Assembly: GCA_910579645.1 (NCBI GenBank)
Contig: CAJTVK010000068.1
Coordinates: forward strand, 1 to 23,419
Direction of reading: 5' to 3'
DNA from: an uncultured Lachnospiraceae bacterium
GTDB taxonomy: Bacteria; Bacillota; Clostridia; Lachnospirales; Lachnospiraceae
Length of the DNA: 23,419 bases
Shown: piece after piece, positions 16,398-23,070 of the stretch
Layout: the number at the start of each line of letters is the position of its first letter
Numbering within the stretch: position 1 is the first letter of the stretch
Made by a program: the position numbers and the translations under genes
Notes under the pieces: generated by a model
Told to the model about the DNA's origin: nothing
The model's database searches: none
Seen by the model: the letters and a program-made list of their open reading frames with translations, nothing else

Positions 16398-17165
16398 ATG
16401 AGGCAGAGAGAAGAAAAAGACAGCGGCAGGATAGACGAGAAAAGATTCGATGCGGCCAGGAATAAAATTATAGGCATGCAGCGCGAACATGCCGGCATAG
16501 GCACCTTGCGTGAAAAAACTTTCCATGCCGTCATGAAGAATTATTATGCGCCGGATGAGAGAATGCAGGAAATAGCGGTCGGGAACTATGTGGCGGATAT
16601 CTATACCGGGGAACGGATTATTGAGATTCAGAACGGCAATTTTTATAAAATAAGGGATAAGCTGGATGCTTTTCTGGCGGAATATCCGGTGACGGTGGTC
16701 TATCCTATTCCTCATAAAAAATGGCTGATATGGATAGACGAAGAAACCGGCGAACTTTCTTCCAAGAGGAAGAGCCCTCTTACCGGAAGCGCATACAGTG
16801 CTTTTGCGGAACTGTACCGGATTAAGAATTATCTTACATATGAAAATCTGCACCTCCGTTTTCCTTTGGTGGATATTGAGGAATACCGTCTGCTGAACGG
16901 ATGGAGCAAGGATAAGAAAAGGGGATCCTGCCGGTATGACAGGATTCCGGTGGCATTGTTTGACGAAGTGGTGATTGAGCGGCGGGAGGACTACCTGCAA
17001 TTTCTCCCCGACGGTCTTCCGGAGACGTTTACCTCTGCCGAACTGGCCGGGCAGGCGAAGATTCCGGCCCGCACTTCCGGCCTTGTGCTGAATATACTGA
17101 CTTATTTGGAAGTGACGGAGAAAATCGGCAGGAAGGGGAGAGCCTATCTATATCGGGTGAAATAG
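16398..17165 (+). CDS. Uncharacterised protein, possible PD-(D/E)XK-like nuclease with winged helix
   Basis: A 255-residue soluble protein not recognised by name. The N-terminal half has E58, then GNYVADIYTGERIIEIQNGNFYK, giving D67 and E76-x-Q78. This spacing and the hydrophobic strands around it recall PD-(D/E)XK nucleases of the variant with Gln in place of Lys (EIQ), as in CoiA-like proteins. The C-terminal ~55 residues (from FTSAELAGQAKI to RAYLYRVK) look like a winged helix-turn-helix. A nuclease that reads DNA with its own wHTH is plausible, but this is inference. The start lies three bases after the trpS stop without a clear ribosome binding site, so translation likely depends on trpS. 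Confidence 0.6.
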   Translation: MRQREEKDSGRIDEKRFDAARNKIIGMQREHAGIGTLREKTFHAVMKNYYAPDERMQEIAVGNYVADIYTGERIIEIQNGNFYKIRDKLDAFLAEYPVTVVYPIPHKKWLIWIDEETGELSSKRKSPLTGSAYSAFAELYRIKNYLTYENLHLRFPLVDIEEYRLLNGWSKDKKRGSCRYDRIPVALFDEVVIERREDYLQFLPDGLPETFTSAELAGQAKIPARTSGLVLNILTYLEVTEKIGRKGRAYLYRVK

Positions 17166-17206
17166 CCGGCGGCAGCATTGCCGGAGATTTTACACAGGAG
17201 GAAAAT

Positions 17207-17437
17207 GTGGGATTATTTGACAGACAGAGAAAAGCCGGGAAGGGCAGGAGAATCTCTGTTTTCAGAGCAGATTATCCGGTGGATCACAAGATATTCGTGG
17301 AAAGCCTTCTGCTGTGGAACGGTACCGAATATGAATGGGACGGCAATCGGATTGTGGCGCATTTTCCGGCAAAGCTTGGAATTTCCTTTGAACAGACAGA
17401 TTCGTTTATGCGTATTTCCGCAATGAAGTCGCTGTAG
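17207..17437 (+). CDS. Small hypothetical protein, GTG start
   Basis: A 76-residue protein beginning MGLFDRQRKAGKGRR. The later part alternates hydrophobic and polar residues (VDHKIFVESLLLWNG, YEWDGNRIVAHFPAKLG), as in a small beta-rich fold. AGGAGG at 17196-17201 lies five bases before the GTG. A competing frame opens at 17178/17205 over the same bases, but its product is Arg/Trp/Cys-rich and its codon choice is poorer, so I prefer this frame. No family recognised. It follows the preceding gene by 41 bases, probably in the same transcript. Confidence 0.55.
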   Translation: MGLFDRQRKAGKGRRISVFRADYPVDHKIFVESLLLWNGTEYEWDGNRIVAHFPAKLGISFEQTDSFMRISAMKSL

Positions 17438-17476
17438 GATTGAAAATGACAATATAAGAGCCCATAACGGGACTGT

Positions 17477-17500
17477 TCCCCATAAGGCAATAAATGGGGA
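17477..17500 (+). other. Small hairpin before miaB
   Basis: TCCCCAT at 17477-17483 pairs with ATGGGGA at 17494-17500 around a 10-base loop. No T-run follows, so it is not a standard terminator. It lies in the 104-base gap before miaB, which holds no clear promoter by eye. Confidence 0.35.
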
Positions 17501-17541
17501 TTAAGAAAGTAAAAATAAACAATAAGGAAAAAGGTTGAAAG

Positions 17542-19032
17542 ATGGATTTTTATATTGATTTAAAAAACATTGCCCAGGAAGAATTAAAGCAAATAAACTT
17601 GGATAGGGTCAATGTTAACTGTAGTCCGCCTGACTTTGAACCGCATCGTCAGTATTACTTTATTGCAAAGTGCAGGCAGATGGTGAAGTCAGAAAGTGAA
17701 CGTCTTGGACGTCCGCTGTATGCGTGTACGGTAACCTTCGGCTGCCAGATGAATGCCCGCGACAGCGAAAAGCTGGCAGGGATACTGGAACTGGCCGGAT
17801 ATGTGCCGTCTGAGGATGAAACGGCGGATTTTGTCATATATAATACATGTACGGTGCGTGACAATGCCAATCAGAGGGTATATGGAAGGCTTGGTTTTCT
17901 GAACAGCATGAAGAAAAAGAACCCACATATGAAAATAGCATTGTGCGGCTGTATGATGCAGGAAGCGAGTGTCATCGAAAAGATAAAGAAAAGCTATGGT
18001 TTTGTGGATTTGATTTTCGGCACCCACAATATTTTTAAATTTCCGGAACTTTTATGCACTATGCTTGAGTCCGGAAGAAGGGTTATTGATATATGGAAAG
18101 ATACGGATCAGATTGTGGAAGACCTGCCTGTGGAGCGGAAGTATGCCTTTAAGTCAGGCATTAATATAATGTTTGGATGCAATAATTTCTGCAGCTACTG
18201 TATCGTGCCTTATGTACGGGGTAGGGAGAGGAGCCGCAGCCCGAAGGATATCCTCCGCGAGATAGAATGCTTGGTAAAGGACGGTGTGGTGGAAATCATG
18301 CTTCTTGGCCAGAATGTGAATTCTTACGGCAAGAATCTGGAAGAGCCTGTGAACTTTGCCGGCCTTCTGCGGGAAGCAGAGAAAATAGAAGGGTTGGAGC
18401 GTATTCGTTTCATGACTTCTCATCCGAAGGATTTGTCCGACGAACTGATAGAAGTAATGAAAGAGTCCAAAAAAATATGCAGGCATTTGCATCTGCCGCT
18501 GCAGTCCGGTTCCACCCGTATCTTAAAGGCCATGAACCGCCGTTATACCAAAGAGCAATATATAGATCTTGCGCTGAAAATCCGTCGGGAGATTCCGGAT
18601 ATTGCCATCACTACGGACATTATCGTAGGTTTTCCCGGTGAGACTCCCGAAGACGTGGAGGAAACCATAGATGTAATAAAGCAGGTGAAATATGAGAATG
18701 CCTTTACTTTCATCTATTCCAAACGGACGGGCACTCCTGCCGCGGCTATGGAAAATCAGGTGCCGGAAAGAGCGGTGAAAGAAGGGTTCGACAGGGTGCT
18801 TAGGACAGTGCAGGATACTGCCCGGGAAAGAGTGGCGCTGCTGCAGGGTAAGGTATTGCCTGTCTTGGTGGAGGAAAGGAATGAACAGGATAGTTCCCTG
18901 ATGACGGGAAGGCTTTCCAATAATACGCTTGTGCATTTTCCAGGCGACGCTTCTTTGATTGGAAAAATTGTGGATGTAAGGCTGGAAGAATGTCATGGAT
19001 TTTATTATTTAGGAAGGATTGTGAATCTGTAA
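17542..19032 (+). CDS. miaB: tRNA-2-methylthio-N6-isopentenyladenosine synthase MiaB
   Basis: A 496-residue radical SAM methylthiotransferase that adds a methylthio group to i6A37 of tRNAs reading UNN codons. After a ~60-residue N-terminal extension seen in many Clostridia MiaB proteins comes the UPF0004 domain with its three cluster cysteines (FGCQMN, NTCTVRDNA, CGCM). The radical SAM motif follows in GCNNFCSYCIVPYVRGRE (CxxxCxxC). A TRAM domain ends the protein. The RGRERSRSP segment and NTCTVR favour MiaB over MtaB or RimO. AAAAAGG seven bases before ATG is the ribosome binding site. A terminator-like hairpin follows the stop. Confidence 0.95.
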   Translation: MDFYIDLKNIAQEELKQINLDRVNVNCSPPDFEPHRQYYFIAKCRQMVKSESERLGRPLYACTVTFGCQMNARDSEKLAGILELAGYVPSEDETADFVIYNTCTVRDNANQRVYGRLGFLNSMKKKNPHMKIALCGCMMQEASVIEKIKKSYGFVDLIFGTHNIFKFPELLCTMLESGRRVIDIWKDTDQIVEDLPVERKYAFKSGINIMFGCNNFCSYCIVPYVRGRERSRSPKDILREIECLVKDGVVEIMLLGQNVNSYGKNLEEPVNFAGLLREAEKIEGLERIRFMTSHPKDLSDELIEVMKESKKICRHLHLPLQSGSTRILKAMNRRYTKEQYIDLALKIRREIPDIAITTDIIVGFPGETPEDVEETIDVIKQVKYENAFTFIYSKRTGTPAAAMENQVPERAVKEGFDRVLRTVQDTARERVALLQGKVLPVLVEERNEQDSSLMTGRLSNNTLVHFPGDASLIGKIVDVRLEECHGFYYLGRIVNL

Positions 19033-19040
19033 GCCGCAGG

Positions 19041-19070
19041 AACGGGAAGCAAAAAGCTTCCCGTTATATG
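19041..19070 (+). terminator. Terminator-like hairpin after miaB
   Basis: AACGGGAAGC at 19041-19050 and GCTTCCCGTT at 19056-19065 form a perfect 10-bp stem with a loop of five A. The 3' side continues as ATATG, so the T-run is poor. A further 8-bp inverted repeat, GCAATCGC/GCGATTGC, lies at 19070-19107. Confidence 0.65.
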
Positions 19071-19137
19071 CAATCGCTTATTTTGCAACAGTTCAGGCGG
19101 CGATTGCCGTATCTGAAAAGGATACATTCTCCCGATT

Positions 19138-19184
19138 AGGACTAAATCCTAAAAGCTGAGGCTTTAAAGGACTTAGTCCTTTTT
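19138..19184 (+). terminator. Long hairpin followed by T-run
   Basis: AGGACTAAATCCTAAAAGC at 19138-19156 and GCTTTAAAGGACTTAGTCCT at 19161-19180 form a long, slightly imperfect stem with a TGAG loop, followed by TTTT. It could be a second terminator for miaB or the end of a small repeat. It lies at the left edge of the AT-rich region. Confidence 0.5.
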
Positions 19185-19186
19185 AA

Positions 19187-19456
19187 ACCGACCTTACCCA
19201 TGAGGAACTTCTTGCGAAAATACAGGAGAGCATCCGGAGGGAAGTGGAAGAGATTAAAAAGAGTTTTCCACAGACACCTTATTCCATGATGTATCCGTAT
19301 ATGCCAATAGCAATGACGGGAATGCAGTCGGAGACAGTAAAGACAGAGAAAACGGAGCAGATGGAGACGCAGACAAAAGCACCAGAAGAACTGGATGGTG
19401 ATAAGGTTGGGGTTTATACGAAACTGAATATGAAACCAATTTGCTGGGATGAATAG
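19187..19456 (+). pseudogene. Orphan gene fragment, 5' end missing
   Basis: An open frame runs from just after a stop at 19184-19186 to 19456, coding for about 89 residues. The first 19 codons read THEELLAKIQESIRR-like sequence with a helical, coding character, yet no usual start codon exists there. The first possible start is GTG 19244, with GGAGG only three bases before it, giving a 70-residue product (EEIKKSFPQTPYSMMYPYMP and a Lys/Glu/Thr-rich middle, ending ICWDE). I read it as the 3' part of a longer gene whose front was lost, possibly of phage or mobile origin. No family recognised. Confidence 0.4.
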
Positions 19457-19461
19457 AGTAG

Positions 19462-19495
19462 CCCCATGTGCTGTTAAGTGCATGGGGTATATTTA
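19462..19495 (+). terminator. Terminator-like hairpin after the orphan fragment
   Basis: CCCCATG at 19462-19468 pairs with CATGGGG at 19481-19487 around a 12-base loop, followed by TATATTTA. It begins five bases after the stop of the fragment, as expected for a former gene end. Confidence 0.6.
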
Positions 19496-19534
19496 AGTGA
19501 TGTGCAAAAATTTAGAAATAACGGCATATTTTCA

Positions 19535-19563
19535 ATGAAAAAATGACAAAGATATTGTATAAT
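19535..19563 (+). promoter_or_regulatory. Promoter of the SocA-like/nuclease/SIR2 cluster
   Basis: ATGAAA at 19535-19540 is 17 bases from a perfect TATAAT at 19558-19563. A second TATAAT lies at 19624-19629, without a good -35. The gap between the hairpin at 19487 and the gene at 19720 is strongly AT-rich and holds nothing else recognised. Confidence 0.45.
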
Positions 19564-19695
19564 TAGAATAATATAAATGAAAAGTGCTTAGTCCGTAAGT
19601 GAAAATTCCTATTTATAATTTTATATAATAGTGAATGAGCAGATGACGGATAATAGCCGCCGACTTACTTCCGGTCTAATATCAAATAAAAATGT

Positions 19696-19719
19696 GGAGA
19701 GAAAATAATGGCTAAATAA
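19696..19719 (+). promoter_or_regulatory. Ribosome binding site and three-codon mini-ORF before the SocA-like gene
   Basis: GGAGAG at 19696-19701 is six bases before ATG 19708, the best-placed start. That start reads Met-Ala-Lys and then TAA at 19717-19719, which is followed directly by ATG 19720 in the same frame. The gene must begin by reinitiation at 19720, or the TAA is a nonsense mutation of codon 4. Confidence 0.6.
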
Positions 19720-20283
19720 ATGTTCGGGGCGGATTACTTGCTATTACTATTGTATTTGAACAATCAAGAACCAATAAAAGGAGCAGTAAGGCTTACTAAA
19801 ATGATGTTCTTGTTTAACAAGCAGATTTCAGAGACATTGAAAAGAAAAGGCTTGGAGAGTGAACAACTCCCAGACTTTATTGCGTATAATTATGGGCCTT
19901 TTTCAAAGGATGTATATGAACAGATAGAACTATTTACAGGTATAGGATTTGTATCAGTAACAGATATAAATACGAAAGAAGAGATGTCTGGAATTGATGA
20001 TGTGGTAGAAACGGAATTTATTGACGAATGCTATCAGGGAGATAGCGAATTGAAAACGGAAAATAATTTCTGGGAATATAGGATTACTGATGTAGGAAAA
20101 GGGTTTGTAGAAAAAGAACTATTAGCAGATTTAACAGATGAACAAAAGGGGATTTTAGAGGCTTTCAAGCGTAAAATTACCGAAATGCCTATTAAGCAGC
20201 TTTTGTATTATGTTTATACAAACTATCCTGATTATACTGAAAAATCTTTGATAAAAGATGAGGTATTAGATAATGGAAATTAA
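19720..20283 (+). CDS. YwgA/SocA (Panacea)-like protein
   Basis: A 187-residue soluble protein. The pattern LLLLYLNNQEPIKGAVRLTKMMFLFNK, then LPDFIAYNYGPFSKDVYEQIE, matches the general plan of the SocA/Panacea (DUF4065) and YwgA group: an opening helix, a conserved R-L-x-K, and a YGPFS motif. Members act as proteolytic adaptors, antitoxins or partners in defence loci; which applies here is unknown. The C-terminal half is acidic and helical. The gene is AT-rich compared with its neighbours outside the cluster. Its last 11 bases overlap the nuclease gene. The ribosome binding site fits an ATG four codons upstream that is followed by an in-frame stop, so expression may be low. Confidence 0.65.
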   Translation: MFGADYLLLLLYLNNQEPIKGAVRLTKMMFLFNKQISETLKRKGLESEQLPDFIAYNYGPFSKDVYEQIELFTGIGFVSVTDINTKEEMSGIDDVVETEFIDECYQGDSELKTENNFWEYRITDVGKGFVEKELLADLTDEQKGILEAFKRKITEMPIKQLLYYVYTNYPDYTEKSLIKDEVLDNGN

Positions 20284-20707
20284 CGTATCTGAAGAGGAAC
20301 AAAGAAAGTACTTTCTGGATAAATGGAAAGAGAAAGATACGCAGTTTATATGTGAAGTTCCGGTGTTTTGTAGGTCGATTGATTTGGTAAAATATAATAA
20401 GAAAAAGAACACAGTTAGTGCAGTTGAATTTAAGACTAAGAATTGGAGACGCGCTGTGGAACAGGTCATGAGTACAGCCATATCATTCGATTATGTTGAA
20501 ATATGCGTACGAAAACCCAAAACGGAAAAAGCACAGGAAACAATAAAAGAGTATTGTCGTGCAATAGGTGTCGGAGTAAATTTCTTTGATACTGGTGCAT
20601 TGAATTTTGAACATATTTTGGAGCCGGAAAAGGTTGAAAAAATATGGAACGTTCAAAAAGCCCAAGTGATTGACTTCATATTGAAAGAGGATACTTATGC
20701 AAAGTGA
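20273..20707 (+). CDS. PD-(D/E)XK-type nuclease
   Basis: A 144-residue protein with a compact nuclease signature: E28, D37 in RSIDLV, a short turn, then E52-F-K54 in VEFKTKNW, followed by a helix with R60, A61 and Q64 (WRRAVEQ). This order, beta strand with Asp, beta strand with ExK, then Arg/Gln helix, is typical of restriction-endonuclease-fold proteins found in defence and phage loci. The assignment rests on motif and not on a named family. GAGG nine bases before ATG lies inside the upstream gene, and the genes overlap by 11 bases, so they are translationally coupled. Its stop codon lies in the same frame as the SIR2 remnant downstream. Confidence 0.7.
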   Translation: MEINVSEEEQRKYFLDKWKEKDTQFICEVPVFCRSIDLVKYNKKKNTVSAVEFKTKNWRRAVEQVMSTAISFDYVEICVRKPKTEKAQETIKEYCRAIGVGVNFFDTGALNFEHILEPEKVEKIWNVQKAQVIDFILKEDTYAK

Positions 20708-21586
20708 TGCTTAGAGGATGTTTTTACAGCATTTGATAAAAGTATTTCCATGCGGGAGAATACCAAAAACTATTCCTATATACAAATGGATATGTTGCGG
20801 CATTCGTTGTTGAGGCTATTCGTATATTATTTTGCAAACAAAATAAATAAACATACTTATATGTGCCAAGATTATGAAAATGTTATGCACTTTTTAGAAC
20901 AAGAAAAGGGTCATGTTTCTATCATAACTACCAATTGGGATGTTTTATTAGAACAATATATGCATAGGAAGGGAATAAAATTTGATTATAATTTCAATAG
21001 TGAATATGTTATAGATGAAATTGCTAAAAGTAAAACCCTGAAAAGGAAATCCGAAGATAGCATTAAATTTCTTAAGATTCATGGCTCAATAAATTGGTTT
21101 AGGTGTCTGCGTTGCGGCACCTTGCAAGTATGCGGTGTAGATGAATGCGGGCAATATCTTTTTGATGATTTAAAAGAAGAAAAATGTTATAAATGCGGAC
21201 AAATCGCATACGGAGATCAAGTACAATTGAAACCGGAAATTATAACACCAACCATGCTTAAATCAATAAACAGTCAGTTATACAATAATTTATGGCAAAA
21301 TGCAGCTTATCAATTACAAAAAGCAGATAAAATAATTTTTTGCGGGTATTCCCTTCCAATAGCAGATTTTGAATTCAGATATTTGTTGAAACAAAGCATA
21401 AAGCAAAATGCAAAGATAGATGTGGTATTATATCATAATGACAATCCGGCAGAAGCTCCGGAAGGATATAACGTTAAAAGTCTGTTGCCAGAGAAACGTT
21501 TTAAAGATTTGTTTTCGGGGAATAAATGTATATTTTTTTATAAAGGATTCGGTGATTATTTCGCTAAAAGTATTAGTAAGACATAA
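20708..21586 (+). pseudogene. SIR2-family protein, 5'-truncated
   Basis: From ATG 20750 the frame codes for 278 residues; it is open from 20708, right after the nuclease stop and in the same frame. Visible SIR2 elements: TTNWD at 60-64, HGS at 111-113, a zinc ribbon with C119/C122 and C146/C149, and CGYSLPIADFEF at about 198-209. The N-terminal Rossmann start with GAGxS, needed to bind NAD, is absent. The 14 codons before the ATG (LEDVFTAFDKSIS) look like genuine SIR2 sequence, so the gene seems to have lost about its first 50-80 codons. ATGCAAAGTGA at 20697 would overlap the nuclease stop and may be the former start. Full-length relatives act as NAD-depleting effectors in anti-phage systems such as Thoeris and DSR; this copy is probably inactive. 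Confidence 0.7.
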
Positions 21587-21596
21587 TATATTATAT

Positions 21597-21632
21597 ATCC
21601 CATGCATAGTGAAAATGTGTGGGATATTTTTA
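21597..21632 (+). terminator. Intrinsic terminator after the SIR2 gene
   Basis: ATCCCATGCAT at 21597-21607 pairs over 11 bp, with two G-T pairs, with ATGTGTGGGAT at 21615-21625, and ATTTTTAA follows. This is the clearest terminator in the window. It marks the right end of the AT-rich cluster. Confidence 0.75.
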
Positions 21633-21636
21633 ATGC

Positions 21637-21737
21637 AGTGACGCGGCTGAACGGCCGGGGCTGCCTCTATTACACCGGCGGGGAATCGGGGCATCATTCC
21701 GCAAACTGTAATATACCGTCGGTTCAGCAATTTTACA
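21637..21737 (+). other. GC-richer remnant between cluster and acyltransferase promoter
   Basis: Composition shifts abruptly to host-like GC here. A frame reading GRGCLYYTGGESGHHSANC is open across it without a start codon, perhaps the tail of a gene lost when the cluster inserted. GCTGAAC near 21647 and GTTCAGC near 21722 form a distant inverted pair. No function is visible. Confidence 0.3.
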
Positions 21738-21777
21738 AAAAAGTGCAATCTATTCCCTAAAAAGTGCAATCTATTCC
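21738..21777 (+). promoter_or_regulatory. Two 19-bp direct repeats, probable activator site
   Basis: AAAAAGTGCAATCTATTCC occurs at 21738-21756 and again, identically, at 21759-21777. The 21-bp period is two helical turns, placing both copies on one face of the DNA. They end eight bases before the likely -35 of the acyltransferase promoter. LytTR-type response regulators bind direct repeats of this period, but the regulator is not in the window. Confidence 0.6.
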
Positions 21778-21784
21778 AAACGAG

Positions 21785-21812
21785 TTGTTGTTCTCTGAGC
21801 ATTTGATATAAT
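21785..21812 (+). promoter_or_regulatory. Promoter of the acyltransferase/MATE genes
   Basis: The extended -10 TGATATAAT lies at 21804-21812. TTGTTG at 21785-21790 is a weak -35 with 16-base spacing, which fits a promoter needing an activator. A leader of about 85 bases follows. Confidence 0.55.
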
Positions 21813-21902
21813 TTTTATATATTATGATTTACGGTCATCCAGACGGATTTGTTGGTGATGACGGAGGGTGTGAATCGAAAGGATGCTTAGAGAGGATAAA
21901 AA

Positions 21903-23069
21903 ATGAATGCTATATTTTCACATGAAGAGACAAATACCAAGAGACAGAGGGAATTTGATTACCTGAAAGGGATTTTTATGCTGTTTATTTACCTGATCCA
22001 TGCCTTTCAGGCAACCATGTCCACAGAGGATTCCCTCACCAGGTGGATTTATATGTTTGCAACGATGTCCGGCGCAGCTATTTTTATTTTCGTTATGGGA
22101 ATCGGAACTGTTTACAGCAGGAATGCAACGCCGGCAGGAATGGCAAAGAGCGGTGTTCGCATGGTGGTTTATCAGTATCTGAATAACCTTGTCTATATAA
22201 TCGCTCTGCTGATTCCCTACCCCTTCGTTTCCGGAAGTCTGACGGGAACCGGGAGGGATAATTTCAAATATCTGACAGAGGTATACATTCAATACACCAA
22301 TATCTTTTTTATTACCGGAATTATTTATTTTGTATTGGCATTGCTGAAGAAGCTGAATATGAACATTGCGGGATATGTGATAATCGGTGCGGCCGTGAGT
22401 ATCATTGCACCATTCCTTTATGGAAAACCTGTAGATGTGCCGGTGCTTGGGTATATTATGAAGCTATTGATTGGAGAGGCAGAGTTTGTTTCCTTTACGC
22501 CGCTCTATTTTCTGTCCTATGCAATGTTTGGGGTTGCTTTTGGCAAAATCCTGCGGCATGTGAAGGATAAAGTCAAATTTTACGGCATGCTGGCTGTTCC
22601 CGGCACCGTGGTCATGATTGTATGGTGGGTACTGACATTCAGAAAATATGGTTCGGATATATCCCAAATGTATATTGCGTTGAGTGATGCGTATTCACAG
22701 CCCAATCCTTGGCATGTGGCGGCAAGCATGGCGCACATATTTATTCTTGCCATAGCATTTTTCTTTATGGAAAGAATCTGCAGAAAGGATGGTGAACTGC
22801 GTGCGCCAAAGAATCCTGTTGCAAGGCAGATTCTATATTATAGCGAACATATATCGAAATATTATGCACTGCATATTATTGTATATTTTGTTGCTCTCGG
22901 AATCAATGGTTATGAATGCTTTCAAAGTTATCAATGCTGGCTTCTTGCATTGCTTTCAATCCTGGTGACAGAGATTATGGTAAGAGGATACAATGTGCTG
23001 CAGGCAAAGGTAAGGCCGCAGCATGACAAATATATTTGTGCAGGTAAAGGTAGGGCAGGAGGACGCTGA
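21903..23069 (+). CDS. Acyltransferase-3-like integral membrane protein
   Basis: A 388-residue protein with about ten membrane segments. The opening RQREFDYLKGIFMLFIYLIHAF is the usual first segment of acyltransferase-3 and related heparan-alpha-glucosaminide acetyltransferase-like proteins, with the candidate catalytic His in LIHAF. A later YYALHIIVYF is also typical of the superfamily. Such proteins move acyl groups to surface sugars or lipids; the acceptor here is unknown. GAGAGGA eight bases before the ATG is the ribosome binding site. A MATE transporter gene begins one base after its stop, so the pair form one operon under the direct-repeat promoter. Confidence 0.75.
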   Translation: MNAIFSHEETNTKRQREFDYLKGIFMLFIYLIHAFQATMSTEDSLTRWIYMFATMSGAAIFIFVMGIGTVYSRNATPAGMAKSGVRMVVYQYLNNLVYIIALLIPYPFVSGSLTGTGRDNFKYLTEVYIQYTNIFFITGIIYFVLALLKKLNMNIAGYVIIGAAVSIIAPFLYGKPVDVPVLGYIMKLLIGEAEFVSFTPLYFLSYAMFGVAFGKILRHVKDKVKFYGMLAVPGTVVMIVWWVLTFRKYGSDISQMYIALSDAYSQPNPWHVAASMAHIFILAIAFFFMERICRKDGELRAPKNPVARQILYYSEHISKYYALHIIVYFVALGINGYECFQSYQCWLLALLSILVTEIMVRGYNVLQAKVRPQHDKYICAGKGRAGGR

Positions 23070-23070
23070 G

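Noticed and set aside
15651..17000. 449-codon open frame on the minus strand
   Set aside because: It spans two real genes, trpS and the possible nuclease gene, in antisense and reads as low-quality Phe/His/Ile-rich sequence with no family motif.
17178..17426. Competing + frame over the small GTG-start gene
   Set aside because: Its ATG at 17205 is only three bases from AGGAGG, and the product is rich in Arg, Trp and Cys, unlike a stable protein.
20706..21892. GATGCTTAGAG direct repeat at 20706-20716 and 21882-21892 flanking the SIR2 remnant
   Set aside because: An 11-base match between two sites is expected by chance many times in a window this size, and there is no element with defined ends.
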